A stretch of DNA of 45,353 bases from Hypsibius dujardini (taxonomy: Eukaryota; Tardigrada; Eutardigrada; Parachela; Hypsibiidae). The notes under the pieces are model-generated. The model saw nothing but the letters and a program-made list of their open reading frames with translations. It did no database searches and was not told the origin of the DNA. The position numbers and the translations under genes are program-made. The stretch spans positions 1 through 45,353 of the forward strand of contig LRSR01006791.1 in the NCBI GenBank assembly GCA_001579985.1. Direction: 5' to 3'. Position 1 is the first letter of the stretch; each line of letters starts with the position of its first letter. Of this stretch, positions 21,257-30,107 are shown one piece after another.

Positions 21257-21457
21257 GAGTTTTCTAGAAAATAATAAACAAGGTATAATAAGCAAGGTCG
21301 TTCGTCACGATGGAGAACCACTGCTGATTGTCGGACGGTAGTTTGAATGCCTTTCAAATAATTTAGCTAATCCGGAAAATTCTGATTTCAGTATGAAAAA
21401 TCTGGAGCGGTTGTTCCACAAAAATCTGTTAAGGTATTCAATAAAAACCGATCACCC

Positions 21458-21528
21458 CATTTTGCTGGGCGCCGGTAAAAAATGGCTTTAATTCGGTCGG
21501 CCCAAGGTTTTTACCACTTGTGTGTGTC
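21458..21528. mobile_element. Solo end of a foldback transposon family
   Basis: The stretch from GGGCGCCGGTAAAAAATGGC through GGTCGGCCCAAGGTTTTTAC to CACTTGTGTG matches the right terminal inverted repeat of the foldback element at about 31465-31772, with few differences. I found no matching inverted end nearby, so this is probably a truncated remnant. Confidence 0.65.
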
Positions 21529-21852
21529 AATACAATGCACAGCTTTGTGAAAATTGAGAGCTCGTTGCTGAGTTGAATTGGATGTGTCAAATGGCTGCGC
21601 CGTACAATAAAATGGAAAATGGAAAATAAAAAGGATTGATTTACGTTACCAAGTGAAAGGATCAAATTCCATGTACGTGGTTGCAATATTATAGCCCGAT
21701 ATGGTTACTTATAGCTAGGGTAGTGCTTAAAAGTCAATGAGATTGGCTTGTGAGAATAGTTATTAAGGTCAACATGCAAATGATGTCGTTGGCCATCAAC
21801 CGTTAGTGAAGACCACCAGTATTCCGGGCCCTCAAGTCGACATTTGGCCAAT

Positions 21853-22069
21853 CTAATTCCAGCGACGAGTGGGCATCCAACGATTAGGATTGACTGCAAA
21901 ATAACCAAGTCAGTTGTAAAAATTTTGAAGACCAATTTACTAGGCGACCAACAGACACACTAGACAGAAAACAAAGAGAAACTGCGAAGTACAGCCAACC
22001 GATCAGTCACGTTCATACAGATGGCTAGACAGACAGACAGCCAGACAGCGAAGCAGACAGGTAGACAAG

Positions 22070-22109
<40 letters not shown>

Positions 22110-22682
22110 TAGACAGTCAGGTAGACACACAAACAGATAGACAGACAGGTAGACACACAAACAGACAGACACGCAGACACGCAGACAAACAGGTACGCAG
22201 CCATACACACACACAGACACACAGGCAGGCAGGTAGGCAGACATACAGGCAGACAGATATAGGGATTTACAGGGTTTCTGATTGCTGCCAGCTAGCTTTT
22301 TGCCCAGTTCTTTCAAGTTGTTCCAGATTTGCGGTCGCGTCAAATCGGTCGTCCCGCTGGGAATGCCGCTACCCCGTGCCACGCGGTCTCGGACGAATTG
22401 CGAAAAACCGGCTTTGGTGCCTTCTATCGGGACACGGAGCACTGGTCCCGGTCGCGGCATAGCGAAGAGCAAGCTCGGCGGAGTGGCAAACGGCTCGTGG
22501 TCAAACGCACGATACGGCGGTCCACTCACGTCCCACCAAGACCAACGCTTGTAACGGTTGTTGCCGTGCTCGGCTTCCGTATCCTGGTGCTGGTGGTGAT
22601 GATCCATTGTCTCGGCCAGACCACCGTAAAGAAGGCTTCCAAAAACGGCGGTCGCAATCCCGATAGCCAACAGGAACTTCAT
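21853..22682 (-). CDS. Small secreted Trp-rich, His-rich peptide precursor (two exons)
   Basis: Proposed exons on the minus strand are 22271-22682 and 21853-21893, giving about 150 residues. The start is ATG at 22682, which gives a clear signal peptide (MKFLLAIGIATAVFGSLL); the frame is open further upstream, but no better start fits. A His/Gln/Asp/Glu-rich pro-segment follows, then Asn-Arg-Tyr-Lys-Arg, a possible dibasic processing site, directly before Trp-Ser-Trp-Trp-Asp. The rest is Pro/Arg-rich. The donor GTAAAT opens into a TCTG array. With the acceptor at 21894-21895 the phase-1 join yields a short tail ending Trp-Met-Pro-Thr-Arg-Arg-Trp-Asn. No family is recognised: a matrix peptide, neuropeptide-like or antimicrobial precursor are all possible. 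The exon 2 join is moderate. Confidence 0.6.
22024..22262 (-). repeat. TCTG microsatellite in the peptide-gene intron
   Basis: On the plus strand this is a GACA run. In the sense of the minus-strand gene it is TCTG/TGTC and begins within about 10 bases of the 5' splice site at 22269-22270. It yields artefactual Cys/Leu/Ser/Val-rich frames that extend exon 1. Confidence 0.93.
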
Positions 22683-22766
22683 GCTGCCCTTCCGAAAAAC
22701 CCCGCGAAGTGCCGGAAAACGTTTACCAGAAAGGGCTTGAAGGGTCACGCGTTTCCTTACACGTTG

Positions 22767-22907
22767 AAAGTCTTGAGATTCGAACGACGTCACAGTGTCA
22801 GTTTCTACTTTACTGTCTCAAATTCCAAAGCAATAACGGCTGGCTCCGGGCAAACGGTTCGATAGAAATAAAGCTCAGGTGACCGTTCGAATCTTAGGAC
22901 TTTGACT
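22767..22907. mobile_element. Short foldback element (MITE-like)
   Basis: The left arm contains AAGTCTTGAGATTCGAACGA and the right arm, in reverse complement, AAGTCCTAAGATTCGAACGG. These imperfect arms of about 25 bp enclose about 90 bp. It starts about 85 bp upstream of the start codon of the minus-strand peptide gene, so it may lie in that gene's promoter. Confidence 0.6.
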
Positions 22908-23766
22908 GTAAAACCGTCATCCGTGTCTGCTGATTTGAAGTTTACCTGATAACGATGCAGAAAAACAAAACAAATGCTTGGAGCACTCTTCCGGTGGAAA
23001 TATATTTCAGAGTACTGTGGAATCGGAGAAGTATTTGCAAAAATACCCGCCCACAGTGCTCTGACGTGTGCGTATAAGGGAAGGTCGCAGCAGACCTTTA
23101 AGCGGGTCTCTCGAATCAAATGCTTTGTGACAGAAAGTCGGTCGATTTTATATCGAATTTTTATCAAATCGGTCGCAGTCCTGCCACAATGTTACTCGTC
23201 GAGTCAACGTCAGAAAAGGGCGAGATCGGAAATTGAATTGCAATTTTTCTTGCAGTTGAAATGCGTTATTCATCAATTTTAGGCATGACTACAGTGCATG
23301 ATTGTACAGTGGCGCAGGCAGGACAGCATCCGATTAATTTTTTATACATTGTATTAACGATACAGAAGATGTCTTTTGAATAATACCCTTATTAAGCTAA
23401 AGCTAATTAGAAACTGCGCTACACCGGATTTATTAATGATATAGTGACACAAATGAAGGATTTCTATTTCCCTTTGCGTGACTGTGATTTAGGAAAAATA
23501 AAATGCAAGTGCCTTCTTCTCATTGTCAGGCTCCCCTGAGATTAACCGGATCTGAGCGTTCAAGGAAAGCAACGGGGCGGGGTCAACCGTGCGTGACCAG
23601 CTCAGAAAAGGGTGTGCCACTTTAGTCCTGAAATCGTCTCGGACCGTCTCGGACACAAGTTCTCGTCCGGTCATGACGAATGTCCAGACAGACAAACAAC
23701 CCCTTTCCATGAAACTTCCCACTTCAAGGCACTTGCAGCCTGTTTGTTGCAGTTCGAGAAAGCTCG
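22908..23766. other. Intergenic spacer between divergent small genes
   Basis: No exon is supported. A small hairpin-like GGTCGCAGCAGACC word lies near 23081. The minus-strand frame 22805-23167 and the plus-strand frames at 22974-23282 and from 23589 lack motifs and adjoining exons. Confidence 0.4.
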
Positions 23767-23774
23767 TATATAAA
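23767..23774 (+). promoter_or_regulatory. TATA box of the GYGGW peptide gene
   Basis: TATATAAA lies at 23767-23774. A TCAGTC-type initiator-like word starts about 30 bp downstream (near 23800), and the start codon follows at 24011. It is the clearest TATA box in the window and suggests a strongly or tightly controlled gene. Confidence 0.6.
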
Positions 23775-23792
23775 CCGTTGCTAACTTTTGCA

Positions 23793-23909
23793 GTTTTTCA
23801 GTCAACTTTTTCAGTTCAGTTTTTCAGTCCACTTTTTCAGTCCACTTTTTCAGTCCACTTTTTCAGTTCACTTTTTCAGTTCACTTTTTCAGTTCACTTT
23901 TTCAGTCGA
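23793..23909 (+). repeat. 13-bp pyrimidine-rich tandem repeat in the proposed 5' UTR
   Basis: Eight or nine copies of CAGTYCACTTTTT (13 bp) run from about 23793 to 23909. They lie between the TATA box and the start codon of the Gly-rich peptide gene, so most copies would be transcribed into its leader. Confidence 0.85.
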
Positions 23910-24010
23910 GATCGAGAGAGTCAAGGCATTTTTGTTAACTTTTCCTGCCGATCTTCATCTCTCCCAATATTTTCCGATTCCCCTCTCCAAGCCTCTGCGA
24001 AAAAGCTACG

Positions 24011-24440
24011 ATGGCTCTGAACATGGTAAGAATTTTGCGTTAATTGTTACTGCTGATCCGGCGTTGAATTCCATATCACTCAAATTTACATTTCATTTAA
24101 AAGTACTAAATTCAATTAATTTATACTTATCATTATTTTAATGCCTCAAAATATTAATTTGAAAAATTTCAGGTATTTAAATAAAAATTTGAAATACATT
24201 CCGTTTATTTCGCAGCTTGCTCTGCTGTTGCTGCTGCTGGCCGTTTTCTGCGCCGTCGGAGTCGACGCCTACTGGAACCGCGGATTGGGAGGCTACGGCG
24301 GATTGGGAGGCTACGGCGGATGGAGAGGCTACGGTGGTTGGAGAGGCTACGGCGGATGGGGAGGCTATGGCGGATGGGGAGGCTATGGCCGCCGTTTCGG
24401 ATGGGGAGGACCCTGGGCTCAGCGCGGATTGTGGTGGTAA
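24011..24440 (+). CDS. Secreted Gly/Tyr/Trp-repeat peptide (two exons)
   Basis: Exons 24011-24025 and 24216-24440 join in phase 0 (donor ATG|GTAAGA, acceptor TTCGCAG) to give 79 residues. A signal peptide (LALLLLLLAVFCAVGVDA) is followed by a mature part starting Tyr-Trp-Asn-Arg-Gly and about eight repeats of the Gly-Tyr-Gly-Gly-Trp/Leu type, ending Arg-Gly-Leu-Trp-Trp. Gly/Tyr/Trp-rich secreted peptides of this size occur among cuticle proteins and among nematode neuropeptide-like/caenacin antimicrobial peptides; which applies here cannot be told. A TATA box and a repeat-rich leader precede it. The mature start Ala-Tyr-Trp is shared with the peptide at 34816-35286. Confidence 0.8.
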
Positions 24441-25261
24441 CCCCCTTCGAGCCCCTTCTTCCCTTGGCGCTTGTCTTTCACTGCAGCTCCTCCTGCTATA
24501 TCTCACTTGGCAATACGTTTTAATCGCGCCTTTAAAAGAATTGGTTACTGGTTTTTCTGATAGACATCGCTGGGCGACAAGGTTTTAATGGTTGTCTGTA
24601 CAGTCTGCCTGTATTTGTTTTTCATTGTCTGAATTTCAATTGGCTGTCTGTACAGTCTGTCTGTATTTGCTTTTGGTTGTTTGAAATTTGACTGGCCTGG
24701 CTGAAAAATGGCCGATTCGAGTAAGCGGAAGAGTTGTTTGGAATTTAAAGACTTTGTTTTCTTTGTAACGCTCACACTCAGAAATGCGGGGTTGAAAGTA
24801 AGTTCCGCTTTTAAATTGCTGCAGACTAAACATGAGGCTCGGTCTGAGGCTCGACTCGCCCTCTGACTGAGCCGCTCTTTTCGCAACGATTGCAAGCAAA
24901 ACAAAGTGAACTGCAATAGCGACACGAATAATGTGTCCATGTAAGCGGATGCAAAGATGTAAGCGGGCAGACAGTGTTGATAATGAACTAGTTTATTTAT
25001 TATTTATTTTCCTTTCATTTGTTTGTGAAACATGCCGAGCCGAGGAGATAAATCTGCTAGCGGGACCGGAAAACAGTCTTTTGATGTCATAATCCCACGT
25101 GTAAAAAATGTAAGAAATAAACGAACAACTTTTTTTAAATCGGTTAACGTGGATGTGCTCCGGAAATGGATTTTGGTCGCCGACATTCAACCGGACATGC
25201 AGAAAGTAAGGACCTGCAATAAAAATAATAAGGCACAAATGCCGGTGCGAGGAGAAGTCTT
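24441..25261. other. Spacer between the Gly-rich gene and the SLC26 gene
   Basis: A direct duplication of about 60 bp sits at about 24585-24680, built on GTCTGTACAGTCTGYCTGTA. An 86-residue plus-strand frame from 25032 (MPSRGDKSASGTGKQS...) is open to 25292. It could be the 5' part of the transporter transcript, but its two good donors (after 25109 and 25206) are in phase 0, while the first mapped transporter exon needs phase 1, so I do not join them. Confidence 0.35.
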
Positions 25262-25466
25262 TATTTCGGCTCGCCCTCCACTTGGTCGATAAATCGGCTC
25301 ACTCATGAATTTCTCCTTGACGTTGGATGCTTGATTGTTTGATTTTTCAGTGCTGTATCCTAGTATACTATAGCACATCTAGAAATCAAACAATCAAGCA
25401 CAAGCCATCAAAGAGAAATTCATGAGTGAGCCGATTTATCGACCAAGTGGAGGGCGAGCCGAAATA
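25262..25466. mobile_element. MITE with ~80-bp terminal inverted repeats, upstream of the SLC26 exons
   Basis: The left arm starts TATTTCGGCTCGCCCTCCAC. The right arm, in reverse complement, starts with the same bases. The arms stay paired for about 80 bp, through TCATGAATTTCTC to GCTTGATTGTTTGATTT, around a centre of about 45 bp. TA dinucleotides at both edges fit a TA target site as used by Tc1/mariner-type elements. The element sits about 70 bp upstream of the first mapped SLC26 exon, so it is either in its first intron or in its promoter. Confidence 0.85.
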
Positions 25467-25535
25467 CAAATTTCACCTCATACAGTTCAGTTCAGCAATC
25501 TCTGTGATTGGGCATCTTCTTTGCTGCTTTTCCAG

Positions 25536-28500
25536 TTAGTCCAGCGAAAAATAACATCGAGGACCGTGAGAGACCGAGAGTTCCCCTCACTCCGGAGATC
25601 CTCGCGCTGTACGGGGTCTTTGAGAACCCGGCGGAGCCCCTTAAATGGCGCGATATCTTAGCCGGCGCAAGGTATGGTAAATCAATCAATCAATTACAAC
25701 CGATACATATTCCGACTTCTTTTACCCATTTTCTGTTGAAACAATAAAATAACTCATAAATTCAATTGTTACACTATAACACAAAACCATGCGCAGGCAA
25801 ATACTGAATAAGAGAGTGTACGGATTCAACAAGCGTCCTCGGCAATATTTTGCGGCATTATTTCCGCTGCTGGAGCGACTCCGGCATTATCGCCTGCGAT
25901 GGGTACCAACCGATCTTTTAGCCGGACTAATTGTCGGTATGATGCAATTCACTCAAGGTGAGCGACATAATGATAAACGCGGGACGCTTCCGTGGGGATG
26001 GCAGAAACTAAATTCGATCAAGCAATTTTCCTTGTTGACAAACTCAGTTTTTCCACTTCACTCTGCAGCAAAAAAAAACCTATAAAAAAAGACAAATTAT
26101 TTTATAGTTTTAGTTTTAGTTCCGTCTAGTCTTGCCATCTTTCCTTGTCAATACATTAAGTGAGATCTGGGAATTCATCCTGTGTAGTTTTGGGGAACTC
26201 ACAAACGGCCAGTCTGAAGCCGCAAATCGGTCTGTCCATTTTGTTCTACCCGGGATTGGTATACGCCCTCATGGCCAGTTCCATGCACAATTCCGTGGGT
26301 GGGATGTGTGTCACGGTGGCGACGTTGAGTGTTTCCCTCATCAACGTCCAAGACGTCTACTACCCCGACCAGATCTACCAGGGCCGGCTCATGACTGACC
26401 AGGAGCAGCTGGACCTCCATTCAACCATAGCACCTGGCATCGCTCTCATCGCCGGTATCGTTCAGGTACTGCGCTTCAAGAACTTCATCGCATCTCAATA
26501 CGAAGCCTTAAAAAAATACAACTTTTCAAATAGATTGTCATGGGTCTCTTCAAACTGGGCTTTCTCTCAGCTGTAATCTCGCCAAACGTCCTGACGCCCT
26601 TTACCATGGCCTGTTTCCTGCAGTCCATTTGCGGTAAAATTCCCTCCGTTCTGGGCATCGACCCACCGGTCCATTTCACCTATGCGAAGCACTTCACGGT
26701 ACGCGGTACGCCTTATTAATTACGGGAACTTGTGGTCACTTTGTTGCACGAAATGCACTGTAAGGTTAAGGTTAACGTTACGGTGACAGCGGTTATTAGA
26801 ATATGTAATAATTTCAGGACTTAGTGTTCACTTTCAAAAACATCAATCAGATCAACGGCTGGGAAGTCTTGATGTCTGCTTCGATGGCGGCCATCGTTAT
26901 AAGCTTCCGTGAATTCCTCCAGCCGCGGATATTTCAACTCGTAAAGGTGGTTATCCCCATTGAATTCCTGCTCTTTGTGGCTTTCACTGGCCTCAGCTAC
27001 GCGCTGGACCTAGAACATACTGCTAGGTTTAGAATCGTTGGAACCTACGAATACGGGTATTACTTGTGTACTTATGAATATTATGTCTCTTTGCTTATCT
27101 GTCTTCGCCGAGTTTCGTTTCCCTTTCGACCTATTTGTCTGTCTGTCAGTCAGGTTGTCTGTCTGTCAGTGGGGTTGTCTGTCTGTCTCCCTGCCTGTCT
27201 GTCTGTCTCCCTACCTGTCTGTCTGTCTCCCTACCTGTCTGTATGTCTGTCTGTCTCCCTGCCTGTCTGTCTATCTGCCTGGCTGATTCATTGTCTGCCT
27301 ATGTGTGTCTGAACGTGTACCTGTGTTTGTTTTCTTGTCTATCTGTCTGAATGTGTATCTGTGTGTATATTTCTTGTCTGTGGCTAGTTAGTTTGCATTT
27401 GTTCTATAAAAGACATTTGTACTCTAACCTATCTTCGCGTGACCGAGCATACTCATTTTTAGGCTTCAAACTTGGTCTTGGCCCAACTTATCCTACGGCT
27501 GGGACATGGCTTGGTCAGGTGTCGTTGTCGGATTGATTGCCTATAGTACCTGTTTAGAAAGTGCTAAAGTCCTTGCTCGACGGTCGGAGGTGCCCTTGTC
27601 TGCCAATCAGGAACTAATGGCCCTGGGCACAGCTCATGTCTTCAGCTCCTTTTTCTCCTGCTATCCCGTCAGTGCTTCCCTGGGTCGCGGTCTGGTGAAC
27701 GAATCCATGGGAAGTCAGTCACAGCTGTCCACGGTGACAGCGTGTGTCTTTGCTGGCTTGATCGTTGGACTAGCCGGTCCTGCAATTCGCTACTTACCGG
27801 TTGTGAGTACTGTAAACAATTAAGAGCATAATGGCCGGCTTTCATCTCGGTCAGAGTAAACGATATCTGAAGCGAATGTTTATTTGTTTTGGTCTAGGCT
27901 CTTTGACCATAATGGCCATTTTATTGCAGTGTGCTATATCAGCAAATATGATTCTTTTCCTGAGCATGTCGCTGAGTTCCTTCAAAGAGCTCCCCAATCT
28001 TTGGCGTGCGAATAAAGTAGACGGGGTGAGACATCGCAGGCACAAAAACGGTACACGGCCTAACAACTGTTTCTATCCTTCCAGGCGGTTTGGTTTCTGA
28101 CGTTTGTCGGATGTATAACCCTCAACGTGCAAATCGGACTTTTCGTCGGAATTGGACTTTCCATGCTTGGTCTTATTGTACGAAGCCAAAAGTAAGGCAT
28201 AATAACGAGACCATACTTTGGTACTGTACTTCCATTATGATATGTATGTATTGCAGACCAAAGGTTCGGGTTATGGGTATACTGAAACACACTCAATGGG
28301 GATTTGTAGCTGTCAAACACTACGACACGGTATGTTGATTCATAAAATTAAGTCCGACAGACAGGAAAACAGACAGACAAACAGGCTGACAGATCCACAG
28401 TAAGACAGACAGACAAAAAGACAGATAGGCAAGCAAGCAGACAGACAGGCAAACAGACAGACAGACAGACAGATAGACAGGCAAACAGACAGACAGACAG

Positions 28501-29375
28501 ACAGACAGGCAGGCAGACAGATAGACAATTAGACTGACAGACAGATTGACAATCAAGTTTTGCATGTTTCTACTAGGCACACGAACTACCGGGCGTACGG
28601 ATACTACAGCTTCAAAGTCCTCTAATTTACGCAACGGCTGATTATTTAGTGAAACAAATTGTTACAATGGCATTGGAACCATATATCCCACAAGCCGCTC
28701 TCCCTATACTCCATGTAGAGACTGCGCCAACTGTAATTGAAGAATCCCCTGAAAATTCCCAAGATCAGCTAAAGAATAAGGTGGCAAATGTAGTTCTTTG
28801 TTCAGCCACTTTAGGTGTGCATGTTCTCGCCAGCTAAAACTTTTTTCCTTTCCCTATTTTGCAGAACCCTGCTATAAGAGCACTTGCATCATCAGATACT
28901 TTATCCGGTCTGAGCGTTCGTTCAGGCTCACCTTCAAGCAACCATTTTCACAAAGCCAATAAGTTCAAGAGGAAAACACAATCAACTTCCATGATCACCG
29001 CCCTGTACGCGTCGAAAGAACACTTGTCCGCGGTCGGCAACCCAGTCAACAACGATCCCGGGAAACGAAAAAGAGCAGCAAGAGTCGTATTAGATCTTGG
29101 TAGTGTTGGCTACATTGATTCAGTGGGAATTCGTGCACTAGAACAGATCGCCAGCGACCTGAAGGGCCAGGATTGCGAAATTATATTGGCTCAGTGCACT
29201 GGTATATGCGATCTTTTTTGTCTGTCTATCAGTATGCCTGATGGTTGTCTGTCTGCATGTCTGTCTGTCCTTTCCATTTGTCCGTCTGTCTGACACGTCT
29301 GTCTATTCGTGTCTCTCTGTGTTTGTCTGTCTGCCTTTCTGCTTGTCTATCTGGTTATTAAACTGTCTGCCTGTT

Positions 29376-29413
<38 letters not shown>

Positions 29414-29747
29414 ACTGTTTGTCTGCCTCTCTGCTTGTCCACTGGTTGCCTGCACAAGCAATTATCGTTCTGGCTTTCCAGAGAAAGCAAATTCGATACC
29501 AATTATGTATTATTGCCATTTAGGCCCTTTACTCAAGCAGTTAAAAGAACTGGAAATTCACAAAATAATTCCTGAACGGAACGTCTTCCCAAGCGTGGTG
29601 GACGCCGTGGAGGACGCAATTCGGCGCAACCAAGTCAACACATCCCCGGCGGAGGGTGTGGTCGGGGAGTATGATGACGAACGATTCTGGGACGCTCCGG
29701 TGGTCCCGGTTGAGGGACTTCCTGTTGTTGACTACCATCAAGACTAA
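25536..29747 (+). CDS. SLC26/SulP-family anion transporter with C-terminal STAS domain (5' end incomplete)
   Basis: Exons: 25536-25671, 25797-25957, 26188-26465, 26534-26698, 26818-27056, 27463-27802, 27930-28025, 28085-28191, 28257-28329, 28577-28780, 28865-29201, 29524-29747; about 785 residues, all joins in frame. SLC26 proteins are multi-pass membrane exchangers or channels for chloride, bicarbonate, sulfate and similar anions. Family landmarks are DLLAGLIVG, GLFKLGFLSAVISP, the NKVDGAVWFLTF region and GLFVGIGLSMLGLIVRSQ. The STAS domain has the VLDLGSVGYIDSVGIRALEQ strand-helix unit and a C-terminal regulatory helix, and is split by a variable insert (28720-29060) as in animal SLC26. The usual PQGMAYA motif reads TQVLGNS. 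The missing first exon must end in phase 1. Confidence 0.88.
27135..27370 (+). repeat. TCTG microsatellite in SLC26 intron (27057-27462)
   Basis: A sense-strand run of TCTG words with TCCC and TACC interruptions begins about 80 bp after the 5' splice site. It extends the upstream exon frame as artefactual Cys/Leu/Ser/Val residues. Confidence 0.92.
28350..28555. repeat. ACAG microsatellite in SLC26 intron (28330-28576)
   Basis: A run of GACA/ACAG words starts about 25 bp after the donor at 28330. Here the sense strand has CAGA, so the TCTG strand is antisense. Confidence 0.92.
29215..29445 (+). repeat. TCTG microsatellite in the last SLC26 intron
   Basis: Sense-strand TCTG words start about 15 bp after the donor at 29202 and run for about 230 bp, inside the STAS coding region's intron (29202-29523). 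Confidence 0.92.
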
Positions 29748-30107
29748 AACATCAGCTCAGTCTATTTCGTGTCGTGTTAATTTCATTTCATCTGTAATGA
29801 CAAAAACTTCGGTTGAGAGTTGCTAAGAGAAAGACCAAGAGTGTGCACAAAGAGGCATCAAAAGTACAAACCGCAAACTGTTTCATTAAAACATTGATCC
29901 TAAAACAAAAACTAGTTTCGATAGGGTCTATTCGATTCAGACGTCTATCTTAAAACCAGTAAAAAAGCGAAAGATTTAATTAAAAAACTGTTTTGTTGAG
30001 TTGCATTCAATAAACAACTAAACAATTGATTGTGTTGCAAAACGATCAGCTCATTCAACTTTAATTCGCCGTTGCGACTTTGTCCGTTGTTGATGGACTA
30101 CTTTGTT
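29748..30107. other. 3' region of the SLC26 gene with polyadenylation signal
   Basis: A canonical AATAAA is at 30009-30014, about 260 bp after the TAA stop. It faces the terminal exon of the convergent minus-strand gene that ends at 30108, so the two transcripts end within about 100 bp of each other. No other feature is visible. Confidence 0.5.

Noticed and set aside
21705-21935. 76-residue minus-strand ORF as exon 2 of the Trp-rich peptide gene
   Set aside because: This longer frame would need a phase-0 donor, but the only good donor in exon 1 (GTAAAT) is phase 1, which gives a short tail instead. It stays an alternative if cDNA shows another donor.
25032-25292. 86-residue ORF as first exon of SLC26
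   Set aside because: Its good donors end in phase 0, while the next transporter exon requires phase 1, and the frame runs into the MITE.
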